From JBOGUF01 sp050696075 (GTDB taxonomy: Bacteria; Chloroflexota; Chloroflexia; Thermomicrobiales; UBA6265): 64,000 nucleotides of DNA. The position numbers and the translations under genes were made by a program. This document shows, one piece after another, positions 8,439 through 17,398 of this stretch. The stretch lies in contig JBOGUF010000142.1 in the NCBI GenBank assembly GCA_050696075.1, forward strand, positions 208,508-272,507. The letters run 5' to 3'. Under the pieces are notes generated by a model. The model saw only the letters and a program-made list of their open reading frames with translations, made no database searches and had not been told where the DNA came from. Every line of letters starts with the position of its first letter. Position 1 is the stretch's first letter.

Positions 8439-10328
8439 ATGGCACGAGATTCTGTAGCCGAAGTCCGAGAGCGCACCGACGCCGTCGACCTCGTATCGCA
8501 GTACGTGTCGCTGAAACGGACGGGGCGCAATTACAAGGGTCTGTGCCCATTTCATCAGGAGAAGACTCCCTCCTTTGTCGTCTTCCCCGAGTCGGGCAAT
8601 TTCCACTGCTTTGGCTGCGGCAAGGGCGGCGACATCTTCACGTTCTACATGGGCGTCGAGAATGCCGACTTCAAGGAGTCACTCGCTGAACTCGCCCGAC
8701 GAGCGGGTGTGCAACTAGAGATGACCCCGACCGATGCGCCCGAGGTCGACGCCCACCGTCAGCGCCTGATCGACCTCAATGGCACAGCAGCGACCTTCTT
8801 CAACAACATTCTCATCAACAGTACGCTGGGAGCGGCGGGCCGAGAAGCAGTCGAGCACCGCGGATTGTCTGCCGACGTCATTGCTCGATTCCAGCTCGGC
8901 TTTGCTCCCGACGGCTGGGACCATTTGCTGAACTACTTGTCGGCCCGAGGAGTCGATCCGGCGTTCGCGGCGGAAGCGGGTCCGCTGCAAACGCGCGACA
9001 CGGGCGGCTATTACGATCGCTTCCGCAATCGCCTGATCTTTCCGATCCGGAATCGGGACGGTGCGGTCGTCGGATTCGGTGGGCGCGCGTTGGGCGACGC
9101 GGTCCCGAAATACCTCAACTCGCCGCGGTCGCCGATCTTTGACAAGAGCGCGCTCCTCTATGGACTCGACCTTGCCAAGGACGAGATCAGGCGGCGGGAC
9201 CAAGTTGTGATTGTCGAGGGGTACATGGACGCCATAGCCGCCCACCAGTTCGGCCATCCGAACGTGGTTGCGGCGATGGGGACCGCGGTCACCGAACAGC
9301 AGATCGCGCTCGTCAAGCGGTCGACCAAGCACATCGTGCTCGCGCTCGACGCCGACACCGCGGGCCAGATGGCGACGCTACGCGGACTCGAAACGGCCCA
9401 AGGGACGCTCGATCATGACCTCGTTCCGATCCCGGACGCACGCGGCGTGATTCATTGGGAGCGGAAGCTCAATGCAGAGATCACGATCGTTAATCTGCCG
9501 GAAGGGAAAGATCCCGACGAGTTGATCCGACGTTCGCCGGAACGTTGGCCGGAAATCATCGCGTCAGCCCAACCATTCCTCGACTTCTTCCTCGATGCGG
9601 TCACGGCCGACGTGCGCCTTGACGACGCTCGCGGAAAGGCCGAGGCGGTTCGGCGGGCGGGGCCGGTGTTGCAACAGATCGCCGATCGCGTTATTCAGTC
9701 GCATTATGTCGCCCAATTGGCCAGAATACTCCGAATCGATGAACGCGTCGTCTCCTCCGAGATCCGCCGATCGTCGATGAAAACCTCGATGTCGACGCCT
9801 GATCCTTCGCGCTCAACTCGTCGGCAACTCGCGGCGAGTCACGAGGACCATCTGATGGCGATTCTGCTCAAGCATCGTTCACTGTGTGGCGACGTCATCG
9901 CCATGGTGCCGGAAGGGGACTTGCTGGACGGGCGCAACCGCGAGTTGCTCGCCGTTTTGCGCGACCAGACGATCCTGGACCTCTCCGCGGAAGTGATCCT
10001 TGACGGGTTGGACGAACCGCTCGCGGAGCATGGACAACGGCTGCTCTCATTGATCGACGGAACTCCCGCGCAGCTTCCCGGTCAGGTCACGCGAGAGGCG
10101 CGACAAGCTGTAGAGCGCCTCGGACGCGAACGTTTCCTCTTTTTGATGCGACAGTTGCAAGAGGAGATCCGGGCGGCGCAAAGCGACCAGGATAGCGCCG
10201 CGATGACCGAGTTATCGGCGCAGATGCAGCGTTTGGCCGAGCGCCACGGCGCCTTCAATCCGCCACTGAGCCCGTACTTCCGCGATAGTCGGGACTCTCT
10301 GGCGACGACGGGTCGGCAACCGGCGTAG
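8439..10328 (+). CDS. dnaG: DNA primase DnaG
   Basis: Synthesises RNA primers at the replication fork (629 aa). The N-terminal CHC2 zinc site is CPFHQEKTPSF with CFGCGKGGD. The RNA polymerase core follows, with the fold YLNSPRSPIFDKS and the TOPRIM motif VIVEGYMDA, and then ALDADTAGQ. The C-terminal about 170 residues form the helicase-interaction region. GGAG lies 7 bases before the ATG. An insertion around residues 330-350 between the TOPRIM acidic motifs is slightly longer than usual. Its last 74 bp overlap the end of the convergent selA gene. No rpoD follows, unlike the common dnaG-rpoD order. Confidence 0.97.
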   Translation: MARDSVAEVRERTDAVDLVSQYVSLKRTGRNYKGLCPFHQEKTPSFVVFPESGNFHCFGCGKGGDIFTFYMGVENADFKESLAELARRAGVQLEMTPTDAPEVDAHRQRLIDLNGTAATFFNNILINSTLGAAGREAVEHRGLSADVIARFQLGFAPDGWDHLLNYLSARGVDPAFAAEAGPLQTRDTGGYYDRFRNRLIFPIRNRDGAVVGFGGRALGDAVPKYLNSPRSPIFDKSALLYGLDLAKDEIRRRDQVVIVEGYMDAIAAHQFGHPNVVAAMGTAVTEQQIALVKRSTKHIVLALDADTAGQMATLRGLETAQGTLDHDLVPIPDARGVIHWERKLNAEITIVNLPEGKDPDELIRRSPERWPEIIASAQPFLDFFLDAVTADVRLDDARGKAEAVRRAGPVLQQIADRVIQSHYVAQLARILRIDERVVSSEIRRSSMKTSMSTPDPSRSTRRQLAASHEDHLMAILLKHRSLCGDVIAMVPEGDLLDGRNRELLAVLRDQTILDLSAEVILDGLDEPLAEHGQRLLSLIDGTPAQLPGQVTREARQAVERLGRERFLFLMRQLQEEIRAAQSDQDSAAMTELSAQMQRLAERHGAFNPPLSPYFRDSRDSLATTGRQPA

Positions 10329-11727
10329 CAGGCGAGGCGAGGATCGCTCGGAAGAGCAAATCGTCCTCTTCGGGCAACACAGAGCGCAGGTCGAGGATGA
10401 TCCGACCATTTTCGATGCGACCGAAGACGGGTGGATCGCCGAGCCGAAGTCGGCGAGCGCGTTCCTCTACCGCCGAATCAACCAGTGTCAACGCCGCACT
10501 GGGCAACGTCTGACCTGGCAGCGAACCGCCGCCGATCGCCGCCTCGGACGACACGACGAATGCCTCGCATCCGGCCGTCCGGAGTTTGGCCGCGAGGGAT
10601 TCGGCTCGTTCGCGGATTGTCGAAACATCGTCGGCAATCATCCGCCAGACGGGCACCGCGCTGATCGCCTCGCCACGGGCGTAGTGCCGCAGCGTTGCGG
10701 CGACGCCGGCGAGACAGGTTTTGTCCGCTCTCACCGCTCGCGCCAACGGATGCCGAGCAGCCTTTTCGACCCATTTGCGAGAGCCGGCGATGATCCCAGC
10801 CTGTGGACCACCGAGTAGTTTATCGCCGCTCGCGGTGACCAGCGATGCACCTTGCCGCAAGCCTTCGCCGATGGTCGGTTCCGATCCAAGGCCGAACGGT
10901 GAGGTATCGAGTAGGGCGCCGCTGCCGAGATCCTCGACAACCGGCAGCTGACGCGCTGACGCAACCGCGGCGAGCTCCGCGACCGATGCGCTATGGACAA
11001 ACCCACTCATCCGAAAGTTGCTCGGATGGACTTTCAAGAGCACGGCCGTCGAATCGTCTATTGCACGCTCATAGTCGACGGCGTAGGTTCGATTAGTCGT
11101 CCCGACTTCGACCAGGATCGCCCCGCTCTGCATGAGAACATCCGGTACCCGGAAGCCGCCGCCGATCTCCACCGCTTCACCACGCGACATGACGACCGAT
11201 CGCCCCGCGGCCAAAGCGGAGAGGACTAAGAGGACGGCAGCGGCGTTGTTGTTGACGACAATGCAATCCTCGGCTCCGGTGAGCAGCCGCATGAGCGTTG
11301 CGATCTCTCGCATTCGACCGCCGCGCTCATTGGTGTCAGCATTAATCTCGAGCGCGACGTACGATGCGGCTGCTTCGGCCATCGACCGCGCCGTCTCCGC
11401 GCTGACCGGCGCCCGGCCCAGGTTGGTGTGAACCAGAATGCCGGTTGCGTTAATCAGCGGTCGAAGGCGCGGGAGATCGATGGCGCGCAGGTGATCGAGC
11501 ACGCGCTCGACTATTTCGGCACGCTTTGGCATCGCGCCTGCCGCGATAGCACGTCGCTCACCTTCCAATTGCAATTGGATCGCGTGAGCCAGGATGTCGT
11601 CGGCGAGCGTCAAAGCGGTGGATTGACGCACAAGGTCGATCAACGACGAAACGGACGGCAGCGCCCGGTAGGGTGACTCGTCGTCCAATCGTCGCGCGGG
11701 ACCGACCCCATCGGCTGTTCGTGCCAT
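10255..11727 (-). CDS. selA: L-seryl-tRNA(Sec) selenium transferase SelA
   Basis: PLP enzyme that converts seryl-tRNA(Sec) to selenocysteyl-tRNA(Sec) using selenophosphate. The family signature INATGILVHTNLGRAP is near residue 95, VVNNNAAAVLLVLSAL follows, and the PLP lysine lies in SGDKLLGGPQAG. The GTNRTY segment and the C-terminal LRSVLPEED are also typical. GAGGAC lies 6 bases before the ATG at 11727 (490 aa). The same frame upstream only crosses tRNA-Pro. No selB, selD, tRNA-Sec or in-frame TGA selenoprotein was found here, so the rest of the pathway must lie elsewhere. Confidence 0.95.
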   Translation of the reverse strand: MARTADGVGPARRLDDESPYRALPSVSSLIDLVRQSTALTLADDILAHAIQLQLEGERRAIAAGAMPKRAEIVERVLDHLRAIDLPRLRPLINATGILVHTNLGRAPVSAETARSMAEAAASYVALEINADTNERGGRMREIATLMRLLTGAEDCIVVNNNAAAVLLVLSALAAGRSVVMSRGEAVEIGGGFRVPDVLMQSGAILVEVGTTNRTYAVDYERAIDDSTAVLLKVHPSNFRMSGFVHSASVAELAAVASARQLPVVEDLGSGALLDTSPFGLGSEPTIGEGLRQGASLVTASGDKLLGGPQAGIIAGSRKWVEKAARHPLARAVRADKTCLAGVAATLRHYARGEAISAVPVWRMIADDVSTIRERAESLAAKLRTAGCEAFVVSSEAAIGGGSLPGQTLPSAALTLVDSAVEERARRLRLGDPPVFGRIENGRIILDLRSVLPEEDDLLFRAILASPATPVADPSSPESPDYRGSTGSVAD

Positions 11728-11746
11728 TGCCGTCCTCGATCCGCAC

Positions 11747-11781
11747 CAATAGAACGAGGGAGCGGTGATGACCGCTCCCTC
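11747..11781 (-). terminator. intrinsic terminator after tRNA-Pro
   Basis: GAGGGAGCGGT (11781-11771 on the minus strand) pairs perfectly over 11 bp with ACCGCTCCCTC (11766-11756) across a 4-base loop, followed by GTTCTATTG. It separates tRNA-Pro from selA. The tail is only moderately T-rich. Confidence 0.65.
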
Positions 11782-11782
11782 C

Positions 11783-11861
<79 letters not shown>

Positions 11862-11870
11862 TGCGTACTA

Positions 11871-11900
11871 ACCTTACCACAGCGGCGCCTATGCCTTCAA
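11871..11900 (-). promoter_or_regulatory. promoter of tRNA-Pro
   Basis: On the minus strand TTGAAG (11900-11895) and TAAGGT (11876-11871) are 18 bp apart, and the tRNA begins 9 bp later. The rest of 11901-12090 shows no gene or clear structure. Confidence 0.5.
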
Positions 11901-12090
11901 TAGGCGCGAGGGACCTGCGCTGGACAAAAGAAATTTGGTGGTGCAGATCGAGGCGGATGCAGCGAAGCAAACGACATGTGGACTGTCCCAACTGACTAGG
12001 TCACTGTTGCGGCATACTACTACATAAATGCACTCATTCGCATCGTGTACGTACGGTTCCGGGCGCCGTCGCGACTTACCGTGACATCCC

Positions 12091-12119
12091 TTGACGTGTG
12101 GTAGCATTTCCAAGTACGG
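12091..12119 (+). promoter_or_regulatory. possible promoter of tRNA-Arg(CCT) and hpf
   Basis: A good TTGACG -35 box lies at 12091-12096, but the -10 region 17 bp later (GTACGG) is poor. It is called mainly from position. Confidence 0.3.
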
Positions 12120-12142
12120 CGAGCGATCGTCGGCAACAGTGT

Positions 12143-12218
12143 GCCCGCGTAGCTCAGCGGATAGAGCGCCACCGTCCTAAGGTGGGCGTCGGGGGTTCGA
12201 GTCCCTCCGCGGGTACCA
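12143..12218 (+). tRNA. tRNA-Arg(CCT)
   Basis: The acceptor GCCCGCG pairs with CGCGGGT (G1-T72 wobble). The anticodon stem is CCACC/GGTGG with loop GTCCTAA (anticodon CCT, reads AGG). The T arm contains GGTTCGAGTCC, the discriminator is A and CCA is encoded. Confidence 0.95.
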
Positions 12219-12329
12219 CAACTTCTCCGTCGGCAATCCATCTCACGTTCGTGCACATGACGGATCGAGGGGCGGTCGTGCTCACCCGCACAGTTGCGGG
12301 TTACCTTTGGATGGAGCGGAGGGGAAAGC

Positions 12330-12899
12330 ATGGACCCTCAGATTCGCGGCACCGACCTCCACGTATCCGATAGTCTCCGAGACTTTGCCGCGCGCCGGCT
12401 GCAAAAGCTCGAGCGGCGCATTGACCGCGTCGTCGACGCCAAGCTCGAGTTGAAAAAGCGTCAGCAACGAAGCGGCGACATTGTCACGGCTCAACTCACC
12501 ATTCAGACCGGTCGCCACCTACTTCGCGCGGAAGAGCACGACCATGATCCGCGCAAAGCGATCGATGCAGTCGTCGACACCATGGATCGTCAGATCCGCA
12601 AGTTCCACGAACGTCGAACGGACCGAAAGGGTCGCCCGCCGACCGCGGTCGCCGTCAACGGACTCGGCGAGCCGACCCCCGTCGACCTTGATTCGGACCT
12701 CGACGACGAGTCGGAATCGCCCATTGTTCGAACCAAGCGCTTCTCGGTCAAACCGATGGACACCGAAGAAGCGATCGAGCAGATGGAGTTGCTCGGTCAC
12801 GACTTTTTCCTGTTCCACAACTCAGACGAGTCGCAGCTCAACGTCGTCTACCGCCGCCGTGACGGCTCGTACGGGCTTTTGGCTCCCGACCTCGCCTGA
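12330..12899 (+). CDS. hpf: Long-form ribosome hibernation promoting factor (HPF/YfiA)
   Basis: Binds the 30S decoding centre and drives formation of inactive 100S ribosome dimers in starvation. The N-terminal domain (MDPQIRGTDLHVSDSLRDF to about residue 105) is the ribosome-binding sigma-54 modulation fold. After an acidic linker, the C-terminal dimerisation domain starts near VRTKRFSVKPMDTEEAIEQM and ends with NVVYRRRDGSYGLL. The 189-residue length fits the long form. GGAGGGG sits 7 bases before the ATG at 12330. An upstream GTG at 12294 in the same frame lacks family similarity. Confidence 0.95.
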   Translation: MDPQIRGTDLHVSDSLRDFAARRLQKLERRIDRVVDAKLELKKRQQRSGDIVTAQLTIQTGRHLLRAEEHDHDPRKAIDAVVDTMDRQIRKFHERRTDRKGRPPTAVAVNGLGEPTPVDLDSDLDDESESPIVRTKRFSVKPMDTEEAIEQMELLGHDFFLFHNSDESQLNVVYRRRDGSYGLLAPDLA

Positions 12900-13096
12900 T
12901 CCCACGAACGTCTAGCGAACTCGAAAGGCGCCGGCACCACGCTGGTGCGGGCTTTACTATCATCTGGAAAGTGGCTATGCTTCGTACCGAAGTGTGGTTC
13001 GGAGTGATCGTTGTTCATCGTTGGTTGTCGAGATGCCACGGCGAAGCCCAGATCGAGCGCTCCGTCAGCCGCCAAGCACGAAAGGCAAACGAGTAG

Positions 13097-14413
13097 GTGA
13101 CCTTGTTCGACTATGCCGGGCCGTCGGTCTTCGGCTTTGAGACCGATACGCTTCGGCGCGTCGCATCGATCTCCGTGCATACGTCGCCGCTCGCCACGCT
13201 GGGCGGCAAGGATGCGGGCGGCATGAACGTCTACGTCCGCGAGCTCTCCTGTCACATCGCGCGCCTCGGCCTTCCCATCGACATCTTCACCCGCCGCACC
13301 GATCCAGATACGCCCGAAGTCGTCCAACTCTGTCCGGGCGTCAATGTCGTTTCCATCACCGCCGGACCTCCCGTTCCCCTCGACAAGAATCGGCTATTCG
13401 ACCATCTCCCCGAGTTCGCCGCGGAGGCCGCCCTGTATACACTTCGGAACGGCGTGCGCTACGACGTCGTCCACGCGCATTATTGGTTGTCGGGCTGGAC
13501 CGCTCACTTGCTGAAGCGCTATTGGGAAACCCCGTTTGTGCAGATGTTTCACACGACGGCGCACATGAAGAATGCTGTATCGGACAACACGCACCAAGAA
13601 ACGCCGTTACGTGTCCGCGTTGAACGCAAGTTGGTCGATCTGGCCGACAGCTTGATCGCGGCGAATCCGGACGAGCGCGCCGATCTCATCTGGCGCCAGC
13701 GTACTCCCGCCAAGAAGATTTGCACGGTTCCTCCGGGGGTGGACCTGGAGCTCTTCTCACCCCGCGATCGAACCACCAGCCGGGGCGAGCTCGGTTTCGC
13801 ACCCGAGGCGAAGATTGTTCTCTTTGTCGGACGCGTCGATCCGATCAAGGGCATCGATACGCTGCTCGACGCTGCCCATCTCATGGCCAGGCGCGGAAGC
13901 CGACCTTGCTTCGTCTTCGTCGGCGGAGACTTGGACGATAACGGCGCACCCATCGGTCCGCTTGCCGAAGTCGTGCAAGCGGCTGCCGCTCGCGGCATCG
14001 CTGGCCATATGCGCTTTGTCGGTTCTCAGCCCCAGGATCTATTGCCGGTCTTCTACGCTGCCGCTGACGTCGTCGCCGTACCGTCACGGTATGAGTCATT
14101 CGGATTAGTAGCGGTCGAAGCGATGGCCTGTGGCACGCCCGTCGTCGCCTCCCGAATGGGCGGACTCACGTTCACCGTCGAGGAAGGGACGAATGGCCTG
14201 CTCGTTCCGCGCGGCAACGCGGAAGCGCTCGCCGATGCGCTCGTGCAGGTCGTTTCTGACGACGCATTTCAAGCTCGGCTCGGCCGCGGCGCGGTTGAGA
14301 CCGCTGGTCGATTTGCCTGGCGGTCCGTCGCCGCTCAGATCTTGCACGTGTACCAGCGTCTGGCCGACGGCCACCGCGCGGATCTTTGTTGCGAGGAAGA
14401 GATCTACGCGTAA
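13097..14413 (+). CDS. GT4 glycosyltransferase (MshA / sucrose-phosphate-synthase-like)
   Basis: Retaining GT-B glycosyltransferase (438 aa) transferring a sugar from a nucleotide donor. The N-terminal loop GGKDAGGMNVYVREL, HAHYWLSGW and FHTTAHMKN match the MshA/SPS subgroup. The C-terminal domain has LFVGRVDPIKGIDTLL and the donor-binding E-x7-E motif ESFGLVAVEAMACG. A GTG start at 13097 is used, with AAAGG 11 bases upstream; an internal start near residue 20 would also keep the whole fold. No mycothiol genes are nearby, so whether it makes a mycothiol precursor or another glycoside cannot be told. The 197 bp before it show no clear promoter. Confidence 0.85.
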   Translation: MTLFDYAGPSVFGFETDTLRRVASISVHTSPLATLGGKDAGGMNVYVRELSCHIARLGLPIDIFTRRTDPDTPEVVQLCPGVNVVSITAGPPVPLDKNRLFDHLPEFAAEAALYTLRNGVRYDVVHAHYWLSGWTAHLLKRYWETPFVQMFHTTAHMKNAVSDNTHQETPLRVRVERKLVDLADSLIAANPDERADLIWRQRTPAKKICTVPPGVDLELFSPRDRTTSRGELGFAPEAKIVLFVGRVDPIKGIDTLLDAAHLMARRGSRPCFVFVGGDLDDNGAPIGPLAEVVQAAAARGIAGHMRFVGSQPQDLLPVFYAAADVVAVPSRYESFGLVAVEAMACGTPVVASRMGGLTFTVEEGTNGLLVPRGNAEALADALVQVVSDDAFQARLGRGAVETAGRFAWRSVAAQILHVYQRLADGHRADLCCEEEIYA

Positions 14414-14438
14414 ATGCGCGACCAAAATGGCAAGGGGG

Positions 14439-14810
14439 CTAGGAGTTCCCGGCTTTCTGTTGGCGTGCCTTAAGATGCTGGTAGTATTTCTTCGTTTTGG
14501 GAACGGGGCGCGCATCTTCCTCGGCCTGGCGCTCGCGGAGAACCGCTCCGGCGGCGTCGAGTTCCTCTTCCAGCCGCACGAAGTCGTTGTAGACACGCAC
14601 GTCCGCGTTCGCCATCGGGGTTCGCATTAGCATTCGGACCAATTGAAGCAATGAATTGGCCGACGCCGGAGCAGCCGCCGGCAGTGCGGCCCGCTTCATG
14701 ATCTGGTCGACGCATGCTAACGTCGATTCATGGGCGTCGTTTTCGACCAAGCGTTCCTTGATGCGATTCAGACCGTCAACGACGTTCACGCGGAACCCCA
14801 CTTCTCCCAT
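14439..14810 (-). CDS. Hypothetical small charged protein
   Basis: Unrecognised 123-residue soluble protein, predicted mostly alpha-helical and without signal peptide or membrane segment. The middle carries an Ala-rich stretch (MKRAALPAAAPASANSLL). The C-terminus is strongly basic (KTKKYYQHLKARQQK). It lies convergent to the glycosyltransferase (25 bp gap) and divergent from the thi operon. The codon pattern resembles its neighbours better than the overlapping frames do, but there is no strong ribosome site before the ATG at 14810. Function unknown. Confidence 0.55.
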   Translation of the reverse strand: MGEVGFRVNVVDGLNRIKERLVENDAHESTLACVDQIMKRAALPAAAPASANSLLQLVRMLMRTPMANADVRVYNDFVRLEEELDAAGAVLRERQAEEDARPVPKTKKYYQHLKARQQKAGNS

Positions 14811-14914
14811 GGGTGCACAGATCGTTGGTCCCTCAGGACCGACTCGCAGTATACCACCGCGTTATCGTGCTAGCCCCGAAACGCCGAGCGTGCTACGATT
14901 CCCACGGTGATTGC

Positions 14915-14998
14915 CAGGGGTGCGCGGGGCGCTGAGAGCGTGGCCATACGGTCACCAACCCTCCGAACCTGATCCGGGTCGTACCGGCGAAGGGACGG
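14915..14998 (+). promoter_or_regulatory. TPP (THI-box) riboswitch
   Basis: The conserved THI-element core is present in order: GGGGTGC, CTGAGAG, ACCC, GAACCTGATC, GGGT and GCGAAGGGA. It is immediately followed by a terminator hairpin and the thiD-thiG-thiE-tenI/thiS genes. When thiamin pyrophosphate binds, it should favour transcription termination and shut off thiazole and pyrimidine synthesis. Confidence 0.93.
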
Positions 14999-15035
14999 CA
15001 ACGCTGGAAAGCGAGCGCTTTCTCCCCGCGCTGGG

Positions 15036-15070
15036 CCGACGGCATTCCGCCGTCGGTTCTTTTCTTTTTC
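15036..15070 (+). terminator. riboswitch-controlled intrinsic terminator
   Basis: CCGACGGC (15036-15043) pairs with GCCGTCGG (15049-15056) across ATTCC, followed by a T-rich run from 15057 to 15070. A second hairpin (GAAAGC/GCTTTC, about 15007-15022) lies between the aptamer and the terminator and could take part in switching. Confidence 0.85.
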
Positions 15071-15077
15071 TCCGCGA

Positions 15078-15920
15078 GTGAGCGAGGCCGTGTTTAGCAT
15101 TGCGCCGCTTGGAAACGTCGCCAAGGCGATGACCGTCGCCGGATCCGATTCCGGCGCGGGCGCTGGTATTCAAGCCGATCTGAAAACGTTCGCGGCGCTC
15201 GGCGTCTACGGCACTTCTGTACTAACCGCGATCACCGCGCAAAACACGCGGGGGGTCCTGGCCATTGCCGAAGTGCCCGAAGAGGTTGTCGCACTGCAGA
15301 TCGACGCGGTGCTCGAAGACATCGGCGCCGACGCCGCCAAGACGGGGATGCTCTCGAGCGCCTCGATCGTTGAAGTCGTCGCCGACCGGCTTGAAGCCTG
15401 GGGCGTCGACAAGCTCGTCGTCGACCCCGTGATGATCGCGAAGAGTGGCGACCAACTGTTGCAACCGGACGCCGCGGACGCGCTACGCGCCAAACTTCTG
15501 CCGCTGGCTCTGATCGTCACGCCGAATCTGCCTGAAGCGGAAGTCCTCGCGAGCCGTCAGATCGTCGACGACGAGGATGTGCGCGACGCCGCGCGCGCCA
15601 TTGCGGCGCTCGGTCCTCGGATAGTCGTGGTGAAGGGCGGTCATCACCAAGGCGCGCCGATCGACGTCGTTTTCGACGGGTCCGCGTTTCATGAGTTGGC
15701 CGGCGAGCGTGTTGTGACGACGAATACGCACGGCACCGGCTGCACTTTCTCGGCGGCGATTGCCGCGCACCTTGCCCACGGACGCGATCCGCTCGTAGCC
15801 ATCGGCGCCGCCAAGCAGTTCATCACCGAGGCGCTCACGGCGAGCTTTCCGATCGGCGGTGGTCACTCACCGGTCAATCACTTTCATGGCGTACAATCTT
15901 TAGCCCTTGAACCACGCTAA
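15078..15920 (+). CDS. thiD: Hydroxymethylpyrimidine/phosphomethylpyrimidine kinase ThiD
   Basis: Makes HMP-PP for coupling to the thiazole moiety. Ribokinase-fold motifs: MTVAGSDSGAGAGIQADLKTF, the TAITAQNT segment, VVDPVM, TPNLPEAEVL, VVVKGGHH and the anion hole NTHGTGCTFSAAIAAHLA. GTG 15078 gives 280 aa, but the ribosome site there is weak and the frame begins just after the terminator T-run. The ATG at 15129 begins exactly at the conserved MTVAGSDS and may be the true start. First gene of the TPP-controlled operon, 13 bp before thiG. Confidence 0.95.
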   Translation: MSEAVFSIAPLGNVAKAMTVAGSDSGAGAGIQADLKTFAALGVYGTSVLTAITAQNTRGVLAIAEVPEEVVALQIDAVLEDIGADAAKTGMLSSASIVEVVADRLEAWGVDKLVVDPVMIAKSGDQLLQPDAADALRAKLLPLALIVTPNLPEAEVLASRQIVDDEDVRDAARAIAALGPRIVVVKGGHHQGAPIDVVFDGSAFHELAGERVVTTNTHGTGCTFSAAIAAHLAHGRDPLVAIGAAKQFITEALTASFPIGGGHSPVNHFHGVQSLALEPR

Positions 15921-15933
15921 CGGAGGCCGGTGC

Positions 15934-16731
15934 ATGATTCCTCACGATCCCACACCGTTCACCATCGCTGGACGCCAGTTCACCAGCCGGCTCATGGTCG
16001 GCACCGGCAAATTTCGAACGACAGAAGAGATGCTGGCGTCGTTCGAGGCCTCGGGTGCGGAAATCGTAACCGTCGCGCTTCGCCGCATCGACTTCGACGA
16101 TCCCAAGAGCCGGTCCGTCCTGGAAGACATCGATTGGAAGAGATACGCGATTCTGCCCAATACCGCCGGCTGCCAAAGCGCCGACGAGGCGATTCGCATT
16201 GCTCGCTTGGCGAGGGCGATGGAGTTGTCGGATTGGGTGAAGCTCGAGGTAATTCCTGATCCGCGGTATCTTCTGCCCGACCCGATCGAGACGCTACAGG
16301 CGGCCAGGGTGCTCGTCGCCGAGGGATTCGTCGTCCTCCCCTACATCGGCGCCGATCCAGTGCTTGCCAAGCGCCTGGAAGAAATCGGGACCGCGACGGT
16401 GATGCCACTCGGATCGCCAATCGGTTCGGGCCAAGGGATCCCGAACATCGATACCATCCGCATCATCATTGAGCAATCAAACGTCCCGGTGGTGGTCGAC
16501 GCCGGAATCGGTGTGCCGTCGGATGCCTCTCAGGCGATGGAAGCGGGCGCGGATGCGGTCTTAGTCAATACTGCAATCGCGAAGGCTGATAATCCGCCTC
16601 TGATGGCGGCGGCGATGGCCGACGGTGTTCGCGCTGGGCGCAATGCTTTCCTGGCTGGGCGCATTCCGCGCGCGACACATGCGTCGGCAAGCAGCCCGAC
16701 CGTGGGCGTCGTCGGAGCATCCGCTCCGTGA
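15934..16731 (+). CDS. thiG: Thiazole synthase ThiG
   Basis: Condenses DXP, dehydroglycine and the ThiS thiocarboxylate to form the thiazole phosphate (265 aa, TIM barrel). Family signatures: FTSRLMVGTGKF, VTVALRRID, LPNTAGC, VKLEVIPDPRYLLPD, MPLGSPIGSGQGI and VPVVVDAGIGVPSDA-QAMEAGADAVLVNTAIA. A GGAGG site lies 7 bases before the ATG at 15934. Its sulfur donor (ThiS) and probable follow-on tautomerase (TenI) are fused together two genes downstream. The source of dehydroglycine (ThiO or ThiH) is not in the window. Confidence 0.97.
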   Translation: MIPHDPTPFTIAGRQFTSRLMVGTGKFRTTEEMLASFEASGAEIVTVALRRIDFDDPKSRSVLEDIDWKRYAILPNTAGCQSADEAIRIARLARAMELSDWVKLEVIPDPRYLLPDPIETLQAARVLVAEGFVVLPYIGADPVLAKRLEEIGTATVMPLGSPIGSGQGIPNIDTIRIIIEQSNVPVVVDAGIGVPSDASQAMEAGADAVLVNTAIAKADNPPLMAAAMADGVRAGRNAFLAGRIPRATHASASSPTVGVVGASAP

Positions 16732-16741
16732 AACCCGTGCC

Positions 16742-17398
16742 GTGAACCGAGACGAGATCGAACAAGCTCTGCGCGTCTATCTCGTGGCCGATCCCGACCA
16801 TTCGCGCCACGACATCGTCGACGGTACGGCCGCCGCGATCGCCGGTGGGGTGTCTATGGTGCAACTCCGCGCCAAGCACCTCAGCGACCGAGAATTCGTC
16901 GAACTTGCCCGCACACTCCGGTCACTCTGCCATGCGCATTCGGTGCCTTTCATCGTGAACGATCGTATCGACGTCGCGCTGGCGGTCGTTGCCGATGGGG
17001 TGCATCTCGGCGTTGACGACCTGCCACTGGAAATTGCACGCGGGCTCATGGGACCAAATGCGATCATTGGCTACTCACCGGAGGCGGATGACCAATGCGT
17101 CGCGGCCGGCCCACTTGGTGCAGACTACCTCGGAATTGGGCCAATCTACGGCACGTCCGCCAAGGAAGATGCTGGCGAGGCAATCGGCGTGGATGCGGTC
17201 GGGCGGCGAGCCTCGCTTTCCGGCCTCCCGGTTATCGGCATCGGTGGCATCAACGCGGAGAACGCGGCCAAGGTCATCTCGGCCGGCGGCTACGGTGTTG
17301 CCGTCGTGAACGCCATCCTCGGACAGGACGATCCCAAGAATGCGGCCGAACGGCTCGTTACCGCCGTTAGAGAGGCGTACGCGCGACGCGATGGCTAA
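16742..17398 (+). CDS. thiE: Thiamine-phosphate synthase ThiE
   Basis: Joins HMP-PP and the thiazole phosphate to give thiamin phosphate. Motifs of active ThiE are present: VYLVADPD, VQLRAKHLSDREF, PFIVNDRIDVALAVVADGVHLG, ADYLGIGPIYGTSAKEDAG and VIGIGGINAENA. The GTG at 16742, 10 bp after thiG stops, gives the normal 218-residue length. The frame continues upstream inside thiG without similarity. Its stop overlaps the start of the next gene by 8 bp, suggesting translational coupling. Confidence 0.95.
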   Translation: MNRDEIEQALRVYLVADPDHSRHDIVDGTAAAIAGGVSMVQLRAKHLSDREFVELARTLRSLCHAHSVPFIVNDRIDVALAVVADGVHLGVDDLPLEIARGLMGPNAIIGYSPEADDQCVAAGPLGADYLGIGPIYGTSAKEDAGEAIGVDAVGRRASLSGLPVIGIGGINAENAAKVISAGGYGVAVVNAILGQDDPKNAAERLVTAVREAYARRDG

